64,000 bases of DNA from Rhodocyclales bacterium (GCA_016235025.1 JACRMV010000006.1:236951-300950), one strand, 5' to 3'. Positions 1-8,331 are shown, counted from the first letter of the stretch. A program made the numbers and translations. The notes: a model not told the origin generated them from the letters alone.

Positions 1-579
1 GTTCAGTGCGAACAGCGCCGTATCACCATCGCCGAGTTTTCGCGGCAGGCCGCACCGCGCCTCGAAATTGCGCTCGATCATGGCCGGCAGGCACAGCTTG
101 TGCTGACCCAAGCGGCTTCGGCCGATGCCTTGGCCGCAGCGCTGGCCTGCCTGCCCCAGGTTGGCCTGCTGCCTGCCGAGGGCGGCCTCCCGGCGACGCT
201 CCCGGTGGCGGAAAGCCTGGCCCTGGCCCTGACCTGGGAGCGGGAACCCGCACTCGGCAGCAGCTGGGATCAGCGTCTGGAGTTGGCTTTTGGCCTGTGC
301 GGTTTTACTCTTGAAGAAAGCTCTGCCCTCAGTCGTCAACGGCCGCTGGATCTGCCCCGTATTATCCGTTGGCGCCTCGGCCTTGTCCGCTATCTGGTTC
401 GCCCGCCCGAGCTGCTGGTACTCGATCGCGTGTTCGCCGGCCTGGCGCCGGCAGAGGCCGGCCCGGTGCGCCACGGCATCGCCGTCTTTCACGCCCTGTA
501 CCCGTTTCGCGCCATGTTACGCATCGATCTGGCAGCGGATGATGCGCGCCACGCCATAGCCCCCATGGAGGTTGCCTGA
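1..579 (+). CDS. Degenerate ABC-transporter ATPase-like subunit of an MCE lipid transport operon (5' partial)
   Basis: The reading frame is open from the left edge, so the start lies outside the window; about 192 codons are visible. The stop is followed at once by an MCE-domain gene, where MlaF/YrbF-type ATPases normally sit. Near the end, PELLVLDRVFAGL resembles a Walker B plus D-loop, but the acidic Walker B end is followed by Arg instead of the catalytic Glu. The upstream ALSRQRPLDL looks like an eroded LSGGQ signature. The visible part therefore reads as an ABC ATPase fold that has lost catalytic residues. Any Walker A would lie outside the window. The role, energising or scaffolding lipid transport at the inner membrane, is inferred from the neighbours. 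Confidence 0.6.
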   Translation, partial: VQCEQRRITIAEFSRQAAPRLEIALDHGRQAQLVLTQAASADALAAALACLPQVGLLPAEGGLPATLPVAESLALALTWEREPALGSSWDQRLELAFGLCGFTLEESSALSRQRPLDLPRIIRWRLGLVRYLVRPPELLVLDRVFAGLAPAEAGPVRHGIAVFHALYPFRAMLRIDLAADDARHAIAPMEVA

Positions 580-1511
580 TGTCCATCCTGACCGATTACG
601 AACGCGATGCCATCGCGCTCAAGCGCAGCCTGCGACTTTTCCTGCTGGCCAGCCTGATCGTCCTCATCGCGATCATCGCCGCCATCATGGTGCGGCAAGG
701 CGCTTTCCGCCAGACCACGACTTACAGCTTCGTCGCCGACACCGCGCAGGACATCAGCCGCGGCCAGCCGGTACGCATCGCCGGCTTTCGCGTCGGCTCG
801 GTCACCGCGCTCAAGCTGCGCGACGACGGCCGGGTGGACGTGACGATCGAAATCGACGCCGACCAGATGCGTTTCGTCACTCACGATGCCCGCGTCGAGC
901 TGCACAAGGACGGGCTGGTTGGCGCCGCCGCACTGGAGATCGTCTCGGGACCGGACAAGACCCGTCTCGCCGCCGCCGAAGCACGTCTCGGCTTCTCTCG
1001 AGCCGACGGCCTTTCCGCACTGACCAACCAGGTGCGCGACGAAGTGATGCCGATCCTGCACGATGTCAAAATCCTCACCGCCATGCTGGCCGACCCGCAG
1101 CACGGCCTGCCGGCAACGCTGGCGCATCTCAATGCCTTGCTCGAGCGCAGCAAGCATCAAGTCGATGGCGTCGGCGGCGCAGCCACCCGCACCCTGGGGC
1201 AGGCCGAAAAAGATCTGGCCCATTTGAGTCGCACGCTGGAAGACATCAACACGCATCTGCCGCCACTGCTGGAGCGTTCGCAACACATCGTCGAACATGT
1301 CGAAACAATCACCGCCACGGCCGCCGCCACGTTGCCGGCCACCCTGCGTGACAGCAGCGCGGCAGCGGCCGACGTGCGTGAAATCGTCAGCGGCGCCAAG
1401 CGCACCTGGCCGATCCGAACCCTGGTCGAACCGCCCGGCCCGGCCACGCTCAAGCTGGACAGTGATCCGCAGACGGAGAGAGGCGCGCCAGCGACCGGAG
1501 CCGCGCAATGA
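579..1511 (+). CDS. MCE/MlaD-family lipid-transport substrate-binding protein
   Basis: This 310-residue protein has one N-terminal membrane anchor (about residues 19-38) and then an MCE domain from about residue 46, with the characteristic GQPVRIAGFRVGSVTAL stretch. A long helical periplasmic tail follows. MlaD-like proteins form rings that pass phospholipids or other lipids between inner and outer membrane. The start codon shares one base with the stop of the upstream ATPase-like gene (TGATG), so the two are probably translationally coupled, and the downstream lipoprotein gene overlaps by 4 bp. The tail is longer than in E. coli MlaD, closer to single-MCE proteins of Ttg2/Mce type. The substrate cannot be read from sequence. 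Confidence 0.85.
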   Translation: MSILTDYERDAIALKRSLRLFLLASLIVLIAIIAAIMVRQGAFRQTTTYSFVADTAQDISRGQPVRIAGFRVGSVTALKLRDDGRVDVTIEIDADQMRFVTHDARVELHKDGLVGAAALEIVSGPDKTRLAAAEARLGFSRADGLSALTNQVRDEVMPILHDVKILTAMLADPQHGLPATLAHLNALLERSKHQVDGVGGAATRTLGQAEKDLAHLSRTLEDINTHLPPLLERSQHIVEHVETITATAAATLPATLRDSSAAAADVREIVSGAKRTWPIRTLVEPPGPATLKLDSDPQTERGAPATGAAQ

Positions 1512-2458
1512 AAAACCGCCACCGCCTTCCCGCCGCACTCCTCCTGCTGCTGCTCGCCGCCTGTGGCAGCGCGCCTCCCGCACCGCAACCGGCACGCATC
1601 GAGGCGGCGCTGCAAATCGAGCAGGACGGCGCGCGGCGTTATGCCCGCGGCGAGTTCGTCGTTGCCGCGCCACGTTTCGGCGAAGCCGCCAGACTGTTCG
1701 CCAGCATCGACGATGCGACGGGAGCGACACGCAACACACTGCACCAGGTGCGCGCCGAACTTGCCGCCGGCCAGGCAGTGACGGCGCTGAACCGGCTGAC
1801 CACACTGCATACCGATGCTCCGGCATGGGCCATCGACATCGCGCAATTGCAGGTGCAGGCGCATCTCGCCCTGAGTCAAACCGATGCGGCCGCAACAGCG
1901 CTGGCTGCGGCGCTGGAAAAATGCGCCCCCCAATGCCCGCACACCGCCAGTTTGCAGCTTCTGGCGGCGCACCTGGCCCTCGCCAAAGCCCATCCGCAAG
2001 AAGCGCTCACTCACGCTGCAACCGCGCTACAGCATCTCCAGAATCAAGATCAAGCGGCGGAAACGGCGAATGCCTGGCGCCTCACGGCGGCCGCCCAGCT
2101 GGCCCTGAAAAATCCCGACGCGGCGCTCACCGCCGCGCAAGCCGCACTGGAAATCGACCGCCGCCTCGCCCTGCCGGAGAAGCTCGTGCGTGACTGGCTG
2201 CTGATCGGTGACAGCCGTCGCGCTGAAAAACCCGGCGCTGGTGAAACAACTGATAAGGCAACTGCACAGCAAGAAGGGGCAGGACAGAACCCTGCCCGCT
2301 TCGCTGTGGATGCGCTACAGGGCGGTCGGGCAAACAACACCCCGGACGCCGTAGCGGCTTACCAGCGCGCCCTCGACATCGCGCTCGCCGCCGGTCTCGA
2401 CACCCTCGCCGAACGCGCCCGCCAAGCGCTGATGACAGCACAGTCCGGGACACCCTGA
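1508..2458 (+). CDS. TPR-like lipoprotein of the MCE operon
   Basis: A 316-residue protein with a lipoprotein signal: a Leu-rich stretch ending LLAAC places the lipidated Cys at about residue 19. The mature part is Ala-rich and helical with repeated about 34-residue units typical of TPR folds. The gene overlaps the MCE gene by 4 bp (ATGA) and is the last gene of the operon. ABC-type MCE systems often end with an auxiliary outer-membrane lipoprotein, but those are usually of the PqiC/DUF330 type, so the precise role here is uncertain. It could be an assembly or periplasmic-bridge partner. Confidence 0.7.
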   Translation: MKNRHRLPAALLLLLLAACGSAPPAPQPARIEAALQIEQDGARRYARGEFVVAAPRFGEAARLFASIDDATGATRNTLHQVRAELAAGQAVTALNRLTTLHTDAPAWAIDIAQLQVQAHLALSQTDAAATALAAALEKCAPQCPHTASLQLLAAHLALAKAHPQEALTHAATALQHLQNQDQAAETANAWRLTAAAQLALKNPDAALTAAQAALEIDRRLALPEKLVRDWLLIGDSRRAEKPGAGETTDKATAQQEGAGQNPARFAVDALQGGRANNTPDAVAAYQRALDIALAAGLDTLAERARQALMTAQSGTP

Positions 2459-2469
2459 ACATGCGGATA

Positions 2470-2504
2470 TCGATTTCTTGACACTTCTGTCGAGAAATCG
2501 ACAG
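2470..2504 (+). promoter_or_regulatory. Overlapping alternative hairpins upstream of the prepilin gene
   Basis: TCGATTTCT (2470-2478) pairs with AGAAATCGA (2493-2501). CTGTCG (2487-2492) pairs with CGACAG (2499-2504). The two pairings share bases and cannot form together. This could be a terminator for the MCE operon, an operator, or chance. Confidence 0.3.
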
Positions 2505-2566
2505 CAAACTTCATGCTATACCAAGGATTGCATTGCATCTTATTGAAAAATAAAGAATGGTAATAT

Positions 2567-2582
2567 TGGCACATTAAGTGCT
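2567..2582 (+). promoter_or_regulatory. Candidate sigma54 (-24/-12) promoter of the prepilin gene
   Basis: The sequence TGGCACATTAAGTGCT has GG and GC exactly ten bases apart, the hallmark spacing of RpoN promoters, and TGGCAC matches the -24 consensus. It lies about 40 bp before the prepilin start. Type IV pilin genes are often RpoN-dependent. Regulator sites were not identified. Confidence 0.6.
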
Positions 2583-2621
2583 TTTAACTATTCACCCATA
2601 AAGAGCCCTCGAGGAAACAAA

Positions 2622-3293
2622 ATGCGCAACAGACAATCCGGCTTCACCCTGGTCGAAATCGCCATCGTGCTGGTCATCATCGGCCTGCTCCTGGGCGGCG
2701 TGCTGAAGGGGCAGGAACTCATCAACAGCGCGAAGGTGAAGAACATGATCAACGACTTCCGCTCGACATCCACTTTCGTCTTTGCCTATCAGGATCGCTT
2801 TCGCGCCCTGCCGGGCGATGACATAGCGGCAGTCGCCCATGTCGGCGCGACAGCAGCGGCCACTACGCCTTCGCCCGGCAATGCCCGCATCAACGGTGCA
2901 TGGAACAGCCTGACCAGAACCGACGAGAGCTATCGCTTCTGGGAACAAGTGCGCCTGGCGGGTCTGGCGACAGGCACCCCTATCGTCCCCGCTGCGCCTG
3001 CAGCAGGAGATGCCTACAATGCGCGCAATGCCGATGGCGGACGCATTGGCATCACGGGTGATGCCGTGTTAACGGGAACAACATGGGCAGCGAATTTCTT
3101 TATTTGCTCCGCTGGCATTCAAGGCCGCTTTGCCCGCCAGATCGATACCACCATTGACGATGGCGACACATCCACGGGAACCGTTCGGGTGCTTGGCACG
3201 AGCGCCGGCGGCGAGCTCGCCACAGCAGCCAATGCCTACCAGGTAACTGCCGCGGACGATTCAACCCTTTTCACCGTCTGCGTGGCCTACTAA
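2622..3293 (+). CDS. Type IV prepilin / pseudopilin-like protein
   Basis: A 223-residue protein that starts with a classical type III signal: short basic leader, Gly7, then FTLVEIAIVLVIIGLL with the conserved Glu at position +5 of the mature protein. Prepilin peptidase would cut after Gly7 and methylate Phe8. The rest is a globular domain with few Cys, longer than PilA of many species. No assembly genes lie nearby, so it is an orphan pilin or minor pilin. It has its own apparent RpoN promoter and is closed by a shared terminator. Orphan pilins can serve as alternative major pilins or as minor pilins in adhesion or DNA uptake; none of these is shown here. Confidence 0.85.
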   Translation: MRNRQSGFTLVEIAIVLVIIGLLLGGVLKGQELINSAKVKNMINDFRSTSTFVFAYQDRFRALPGDDIAAVAHVGATAAATTPSPGNARINGAWNSLTRTDESYRFWEQVRLAGLATGTPIVPAAPAAGDAYNARNADGGRIGITGDAVLTGTTWAANFFICSAGIQGRFARQIDTTIDDGDTSTGTVRVLGTSAGGELATAANAYQVTAADDSTLFTVCVAY

Positions 3294-3317
3294 ACGCAGC
3301 AGCGAGTTTGACAAGAA

Positions 3318-3336
3318 GACGGCCCTTCGGGCCGTC
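3318..3336. terminator. Bidirectional terminator between the prepilin gene and kefB
   Basis: GACGGCCC and GGGCCGTC form a perfect 8-bp stem around TTC, with T-rich sequence on both sides. It lies 25 bp after the prepilin stop and just after the stop of the converging antiporter gene, so it can serve both. Confidence 0.8.
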
Positions 3337-3337
3337 A

Positions 3338-5317
3338 TCATTTTGTCTTCCCGCGCAGCAGCACACCCTCGCCGGCTGTCACCACCGCTGCCGTGCCGAT
3401 CAGCACCACCACATCGCCTGCGATCAGTTCCAGCTCCGGCTCCAGCTTGAGTCCGCGCTGTGTGCGACGCCGGATCGCCGTCACGCCAGCGCCGACTTTT
3501 TCCAGATTCAATTCTGCCAGACGACGGCCAATCGCCCACGCACCGGGCGTCAGCGTCACCGCATGCAGGCGTGGCTGATCGATATCGGCCAGATGTGCGC
3601 CCGCATCGGTCGCGCCATGGAAGAAACCACGCAGTAACGTGTAATGCTGCTCGCGCATCTCGCGCAGGCGCTTGACCACCTTGTGCATCGGAATCCCCGC
3701 CAGCGCCAGCGCGTGCGTTGCCAGCATCACACTCGACTCCAGCGCCTCGGGAACCACTTCCGCCGCGCCGGCGGCATAGAGCTTTTCCACATCGGCCTCA
3801 TTGCGCGCACGGGAAACAATGGCGACATCGGGCCGCAGCTCGCGCACGCGGTGGATCACGCGCAAGGCCGTCGCCGTCTCGGCAAAGGTGATGACAACCA
3901 CGCTGGCACGCGCCAGGCCGGCCGCCAGCAGGGTTTCCTTCTTCGCCGCATCGCCCCAGGAGACGGTTTCCCCTGCCGCCGCGGCCGCCCGCACCCGCTC
4001 CGGATCGGTATCTACCGCCATGAAGGAAATCCCTTCGGCATCGAGAAAGCGCGCCAGATGCTGGCCGGTGCGGCCATAGCCGCAAAGAATCGCGTGTTTG
4101 TCGACCGCCAGCGAGCGCGCCGCCAGTTGCGTCACCTGCATCGAGCGCAGCATCCATTCCGAGGCGACGAAACGAAACACCAGGCGGTCGGAAAAATGCA
4201 CGAGTAGCGGCGCCAGCATCAGCGAGAGCACCAGCGCGGCCAGTACCGGCTGCAATTGCCCGGGCGTGAGCAAGCCAACATCGCCGCTGCGCGCCAGGAG
4301 GACAAAACCAAACTCGCCGCCGGCGCACAACCATAACCCGGTGCGCAGCGCCGTCCCCGGCAGGGCGCCGAACGCCCGTGAAAAACCGCTGGCGATCAGC
4401 AGCTTGGCCGCCATCAGAACCAGCAGGATGCCCGCCACCCGGGGCCATTCACCAAGAATCTGCGGCACGTTCAGACGCATCCCGATGGCGACGAAAAACA
4501 GCCCCAGCAACACATCGCGGAATGGCTTGATGTCTTCTTCCACCTGGTAGCGGTATTCGGTCTCGCCAATCAGCATGCCGGCGGTAAACGCGCCCAGCGC
4601 CAGCGACAGCCCGGCCTGCTCGGTCAGCCAGGCCAGGCCAAGGGTAATCAGCAGCACATTGAGCATGAACAGCTCGCCCGACTTTCTGCGCGCCACCAGA
4701 TAGAACCACGAGGACAGCAGCTTCTGTCCGACGAACAGCACCAGGGCCAGCAGCAGGGCCGCCTTCAGGACGGCCAGCAGCACCGCCTCGGCCATCGCGT
4801 CGACCGACTGCGTCATGGCTGGAATCAGCACCAGGAGCGGTACCACAGCAAGATCCTGGAACAGCAGCACACCGATCACCTCGCGCCCGTGCGGCGCATC
4901 GAGTTCGCCGCGCTCGGCCAGCAGCTTGGACAGAATGGCGGTTGAGGACATCGCCAGCGCACCGCCCAAAGCGATACCGGCAAACGGAGAAATATCGAAG
5001 AATTGCGCCGCCAGCATCACCACCGCCAGCGTTGCCGCCACTTGCACCAAGCCCAATCCGAAAACGATGCGCTTCATCGTAAACAGCCTTGACAGCGAGA
5101 ATTCGAGACCGATCGAAAACATCAGGAAGACGACGCCAAATTCCGCCAGATGTCGCGTCTGCGGCACATCCGGCACCCAGCCCAGCGCATGCGGCCCGAG
5201 TCCGGCGCCGACCAGCAGATAGCCCATGATCGGCGGCAGGCCGAGACCCCGGAACAGAGTCACCACGACCACCGCAGCGGCAAGCAGCAAAAGAATGAAA
5301 GGCAGCGTCTCGGTCAT
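3338..5317 (-). CDS. KefB/KefC-type cation:proton antiporter with TrkA domains
   Basis: A 659-residue monovalent cation:proton antiporter-2 family protein. The first about 390 residues carry roughly a dozen membrane segments of the Na+/H+ exchanger fold. A TrkA-N (RCK) nucleotide-binding domain follows (start AILCGYGRTGQHLARFL) and a TrkA-C domain ends the protein (NLEKVGAGVTAIRRR). Such proteins export K+ in exchange for protons, and many are gated by ligands at the RCK domain. The start MTETLPF at 5317 is chosen because the membrane region begins there; an in-frame start about 20 codons upstream would intrude on the promoter shared with kdsD. One copy of the 27-bp repeat lies in the TrkA-C coding region. 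Confidence 0.88.
   Translation of the reverse strand: MTETLPFILLLLAAAVVVVTLFRGLGLPPIMGYLLVGAGLGPHALGWVPDVPQTRHLAEFGVVFLMFSIGLEFSLSRLFTMKRIVFGLGLVQVAATLAVVMLAAQFFDISPFAGIALGGALAMSSTAILSKLLAERGELDAPHGREVIGVLLFQDLAVVPLLVLIPAMTQSVDAMAEAVLLAVLKAALLLALVLFVGQKLLSSWFYLVARRKSGELFMLNVLLITLGLAWLTEQAGLSLALGAFTAGMLIGETEYRYQVEEDIKPFRDVLLGLFFVAIGMRLNVPQILGEWPRVAGILLVLMAAKLLIASGFSRAFGALPGTALRTGLWLCAGGEFGFVLLARSGDVGLLTPGQLQPVLAALVLSLMLAPLLVHFSDRLVFRFVASEWMLRSMQVTQLAARSLAVDKHAILCGYGRTGQHLARFLDAEGISFMAVDTDPERVRAAAAAGETVSWGDAAKKETLLAAGLARASVVVITFAETATALRVIHRVRELRPDVAIVSRARNEADVEKLYAAGAAEVVPEALESSVMLATHALALAGIPMHKVVKRLREMREQHYTLLRGFFHGATDAGAHLADIDQPRLHAVTLTPGAWAIGRRLAELNLEKVGAGVTAIRRRTQRGLKLEPELELIAGDVVVLIGTAAVVTAGEGVLLRGKTK
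3475..3502 (-). repeat. 27-bp dispersed repeat, copy 1 (in kefB)
   Basis: Read on the minus strand, AAAAGTCGGCGCTGGCG followed by TGACGGCGA. It encodes KVGAGVTA in the TrkA-C domain, on the gene strand. Confidence 0.75.
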
Positions 5318-5349
5318 GGCAGGCAAAATTTCGATAAACAGTTGCCGTT

Positions 5350-5375
5350 GGAGTCGGTTGTTATAATTCGACTCC
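5350..5375. promoter_or_regulatory. Inverted repeat around a -10-like TATAAT in the kefB/kdsD divergent promoter region
   Basis: GGAGTCG (5350-5356) and CGACTCC (5369-5375) flank a spacer that contains TATAAT (5362-5367), about 30 bp before the kdsD start. An arrangement with the -10 inside an operator-like palindrome would suit a repressor. No good -35 is visible, so the promoter call is tentative. Confidence 0.4.
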
Positions 5376-5395
5376 ATCATAACCGCCGCCCGCCG

Positions 5396-6388
5396 ATGAA
5401 CCAAGCTGCCGCGCCCACTATTGTTCACGCCGACCATGCCCTTGCCATGGGACGCCAGGTGCTGGAAATCGAGGCGGCGGCGATCACGGCGATGAGCGCA
5501 CGGCTGGGCGCGGAGTTCACCGCCGCCGTAACCCTGATCCTGGAAAGCCATGGCCGCGTCATTGTCAGCGGCATTGGCAAGTCCGGCCATGTCGGCCGCA
5601 AGATCGCCGCCACCTTAGCCAGCACCGGCACCCCGGCGTATTTCGTGCACGCCGCTGAAGCCGTGCATGGCGATCTGGGCATGATTACCTGCGACGATGT
5701 GCTGATCGCGCTGTCGAACTCCGGCGAGAACGACGAACTGCTCACCATCGTGCCGCTGGTCAAGCGCCAGGGCGGCAAGCTGATCGCCATCACCGGCAAC
5801 GAAGGTTCCTCGCTGGCGCAGGAAGCGGACGTCCATCTCGATGCCCGCGTCGCCCAGGAAGCCTGCCCGCTGAACCTCGCCCCGACCGCCAGTACCACGG
5901 TTGCGCTGGCGCTGGGCGACGCGCTGGCCGTGGCACTGCTCGATGCGCGCGGTTTCGGCGTGGAAGATTTCGCCCGCTCCCATCCCGGCGGCATGCTGGG
6001 GCGCAAGCTTCTGACCCATGTCGGCGACGTGATGCAAGCCAACGTGCCCGTGGTCACTGCCGAAATGCCGATCCCCGCGGCGCTGGTGACGATGACTCGC
6101 GGCGGCATGGGCATGGTGGTGGTCACTGACGCCGCCGGAAACATCGACGGCATCTTCACCGATGGCGACCTGCGCCGCGCCATGGAGCGCCTCGGCGATT
6201 TGCGCGACATCACCGTCGCCAGCGTGATGACGCATAACCCGCGTCGCATCGAGGCGCGCCGCCTCGCCGTGGAAGCCGTCGAAATGATGGAAACCCACGC
6301 CGTCAATCAGTTGCTGGTAATCGATGACGCCGGCAAACTGTGCGGCGCGCTCAACATGCACGACCTGTTCCGCGCCAAGGTGGTGTGA
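5396..6388 (+). CDS. kdsD: D-arabinose 5-phosphate isomerase
   Basis: A 330-residue KpsF/GutQ family protein. An N-terminal SIS sugar-isomerase domain (SGIGKSGHVG at about residues 58-67; HPGGMLGRK later) is followed by two CBS domains in the last 120 residues. It converts ribulose 5-phosphate to arabinose 5-phosphate, the first step of Kdo synthesis for LPS. The start MNQAAAP is the first plausible Met after the divergent promoter region and gives normal family length. Its stop overlaps the start of kdsC (TGATG), and the order kdsD-kdsC-lptC-lptA is the classic Kdo/LPS-export operon. Confidence 0.93.
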   Translation: MNQAAAPTIVHADHALAMGRQVLEIEAAAITAMSARLGAEFTAAVTLILESHGRVIVSGIGKSGHVGRKIAATLASTGTPAYFVHAAEAVHGDLGMITCDDVLIALSNSGENDELLTIVPLVKRQGGKLIAITGNEGSSLAQEADVHLDARVAQEACPLNLAPTASTTVALALGDALAVALLDARGFGVEDFARSHPGGMLGRKLLTHVGDVMQANVPVVTAEMPIPAALVTMTRGGMGMVVVTDAAGNIDGIFTDGDLRRAMERLGDLRDITVASVMTHNPRRIEARRLAVEAVEMMETHAVNQLLVIDDAGKLCGALNMHDLFRAKVV

Positions 6389-6918
6389 TGAGTGACACGA
6401 ATTTTCTTGGCAAAGCGGCCCGGCTCTCCCTGATGGGCTTCGACGTCGATGGCGTGCTGACCGACGGCACACTGTATTTCACGGCCCAGGGCGATACGAT
6501 GAAGGCCTTTTCCAGCCTCGACGGCCACGGCCTGAAGATGCTGCAACAGGCCGGCATCGAGGTCGTCATCATCAGCGGTCGCACCTCATCCGCGCTCGAA
6601 CTGCGCGCACAGAACCTCGGCATCGACGAGCTTTACATGGGCGTCGGGGACAAGCGCAAGGTCATGACGGAAATCCTGCAGCAGCGCGGGATGGATTTTT
6701 CCGCCGCCGGCTACATGGGCGATGACGTGGTCGACCTTCCTCTCCTGCGCGCCTGCGGCTTTTCCGCCACGGTTGCCGACGGCCATGCCGAAGTTATTTC
6801 GCGGGTCGATTACGTATCGCAAAAAGTCGGCGGTCGCGGTGCGGTGCGCGAAGTCTGCGACCTGATTCTGCGTGCCCAGGGCAAATGGGACGCGTCGCTG
6901 ACGGAATATCTGGCATGA
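6388..6918 (+). CDS. kdsC: 3-deoxy-D-manno-octulosonate 8-phosphate phosphatase
   Basis: A 176-residue HAD-superfamily phosphatase of the small tetrameric KdsC type. The DxD motif is FDVDGVLTDG (Asp19 and Asp21), followed by the GRTS motif, and GDDVVDLPLL carries the Mg2+-binding Asp pair. It removes phosphate from Kdo-8-phosphate. The C-terminal GGRGAVREVCDLIL is the conserved family tail. It is coupled to kdsD by a one-base overlap and to lptC by 4 bp. Confidence 0.93.
   Translation: MSDTNFLGKAARLSLMGFDVDGVLTDGTLYFTAQGDTMKAFSSLDGHGLKMLQQAGIEVVIISGRTSSALELRAQNLGIDELYMGVGDKRKVMTEILQQRGMDFSAAGYMGDDVVDLPLLRACGFSATVADGHAEVISRVDYVSQKVGGRGAVREVCDLILRAQGKWDASLTEYLA
6822..6848 (+). repeat. Weak relative of the 27-bp repeat (in kdsC)
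   Basis: AAAAAGTCGGCGGTCGCGG matches the first half of the repeat consensus well and the second half poorly. The encoded QKVGGRGAVRE is a conserved KdsC motif, so the match may reflect protein constraint. Confidence 0.3.
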
Positions 6919-7487
6919 GAAGTCGCGCCGCGTCGCTGGCCCCGCTGGCCTTGATGCTGCTGCTGGCCGCCGTTACTTTCCTGCTTTATCGCGCAGTGCA
7001 ATCCGACACTCCCCGCGGCCCGCTGCGGCACGACCCCGATTACATCATCGAGCAGTTCACGGTGCGTCGCTTCGGTGTCGATGGCCGCCTGCAACACACG
7101 CTGACCGCAGCAAAAATGGTGCACTTTCCGGATGACGACACCAGCCTCGTCACCGCACCCCATCTGCTTTATCACCGCCAGCCTGCAACTGAAGTATTTG
7201 CCCAGCAGGCGCGGGTGAGCAAGGATGGCAAGGAGATCGACCTCGTTAACGATGTAAAAGTGATTCGTCATGGCGTTGCAGGCGCCGCCGATACGATGAT
7301 GGAAACCCGGCTGCTCAAGGTATTTCCGGATGACGAAACCGCCACCACCAGGACACCGGTCGTCATAACCAAAGGCCAGAGCGTCGTCAATGGCAGCGGG
7401 CTCGACCTCAACAACGCAACCGGCATCACGGTGCTGCACGGCCGCGTGACCGCCATCCTTCATCGCAACCCGGCAAACAAATCATGA
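6915..7487 (+). CDS. lptC: LPS export ABC transporter periplasmic protein LptC
   Basis: A 190-residue protein with one N-terminal membrane anchor (about residues 9-25) and a periplasmic OstA-like beta domain. LptC sits on the LptBFG complex and passes LPS to LptA. The start overlaps the kdsC stop (ATGA), and the gene overlaps lptA by 4 bp. LptC diverges strongly between species; position and topology carry much of the call. Confidence 0.87.
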   Translation: MRSRAASLAPLALMLLLAAVTFLLYRAVQSDTPRGPLRHDPDYIIEQFTVRRFGVDGRLQHTLTAAKMVHFPDDDTSLVTAPHLLYHRQPATEVFAQQARVSKDGKEIDLVNDVKVIRHGVAGAADTMMETRLLKVFPDDETATTRTPVVITKGQSVVNGSGLDLNNATGITVLHGRVTAILHRNPANKS

Positions 7488-8107
7488 CTCCCCTCCTTCG
7501 TCTCGCCTCCTTGTGTGCCCTTACCGGCCTCTCCCTGCTGTTTTCCCCGGCGCACGCTGAAAAGGCCGACCGCGACAAGCCCACCAATATCGAAGCTGAC
7601 AGCGTCAAGGTAGATGACAAGGAGCAGACGCAGATTTTCGAAGGCAACGTGCAACTGACCAAGGGCACGCTGCTGATTCGCGCCGATCGCATCGTGGTTA
7701 CCCAGGACGCGGATGGCTACCAGCGCGGCGTCGCCACCAGCACCGGCAACCAGTTGCCCCACTTCCGCCAGAAGCGGGAAGGTATCGATGAATACATCGA
7801 AGGTGAAGCCGAGCGTATCGAACACGACGCCAAGGCCGAAAAGACCGAGTTCTACGGACGCGCCAAGATCAAAAGCGGAATGGACGAAGTACGGGGCCAG
7901 TTCATTTCCTATGACGCCAAGACAGAAAACTATGTCGTCACCAGCGGTCCCAATGGCACCCGCGCCAAACCCGGCAGCAACGAGCGCGTACGCGCCGTGA
8001 TCCAGTCGCGTGACAAGAGCGCCACACCAGCCACGGCACGCCCCGATGGCGCCATCCTCAAGGGAGCAACATCGATCGAGCGACCGGGCCGGGACACAAA
8101 GGAATAG
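7484..8107 (+). CDS. lptA: LPS transport periplasmic protein LptA
   Basis: A 207-residue protein with a Sec signal peptide cut after about Ala25 (SPAHA), then an OstA/LptA beta-jellyroll core beginning PTNIEADSVKVDDKEQTQ with the typical IFEGNVQLTKGTLLIRAD segment. LptA forms the filament that bridges LptC and LptD. The Lys/Arg-rich C-terminal tail is longer than in E. coli. It is the last gene of the operon here: lptB and rpoN, which usually follow, are missing, and 380 bp of noncoding DNA comes next. Confidence 0.93.
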   Translation: MTPLLRLASLCALTGLSLLFSPAHAEKADRDKPTNIEADSVKVDDKEQTQIFEGNVQLTKGTLLIRADRIVVTQDADGYQRGVATSTGNQLPHFRQKREGIDEYIEGEAERIEHDAKAEKTEFYGRAKIKSGMDEVRGQFISYDAKTENYVVTSGPNGTRAKPGSNERVRAVIQSRDKSATPATARPDGAILKGATSIERPGRDTKE

Positions 8108-8303
8108 GCGCCAAGCACACGCCGCGCCTCTTCCCCGCAGCCGCAACACGCTCTACCCGAGCATTAAATTGCCGCCACATCACTGCTGCATTGCGGAAAA
8201 ATAAATTCGCATAAATTTGATGTTTTGCCGAACTTATTTATAACATCATGTTTTATTTGCGAAATAAATTCAATAAAGATTTATTGCGACGCACCAAAAA
8301 GTG
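8108..8303. other. AT-rich noncoding region between lptA and the phasin promoter
   Basis: No gene is seen. The base composition drops sharply from about 8165 on. It contains several TTGCG/TTGCC words and a near-palindrome ATTTGCGAAAT (around 8258), which could be sites for a PhaR-like repressor of polyhydroxyalkanoate granule genes; this is only a suggestion. Confidence 0.4.
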
Positions 8304-8331
8304 TTGACATTGCGAATTCACTGCCTATAAT
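8304..8331 (+). promoter_or_regulatory. Consensus sigma70 promoter of the phasin gene
   Basis: TTGACA (8304-8309), a 16-bp spacer and TATAAT (8326-8331) give perfect -35 and -10 hexamers. Transcription would start near 8338, leaving a 5' leader of about 150 nt before the start codon. Confidence 0.85.

Noticed and set aside
489-1895. 468-residue open frame on the minus strand across the MCE gene and lipoprotein gene
   Set aside because: Antisense shadow in GC-rich DNA; the composition is Arg/Gly/Ala-rich without any domain, while the plus-strand genes have clear features.
6822-6848. Match to the 27-bp repeat in kdsC
   Set aside because: Only the first half fits well, and the encoded GGRGAVREV is a conserved KdsC motif, so protein constraint explains it; not counted among the 15 copies.
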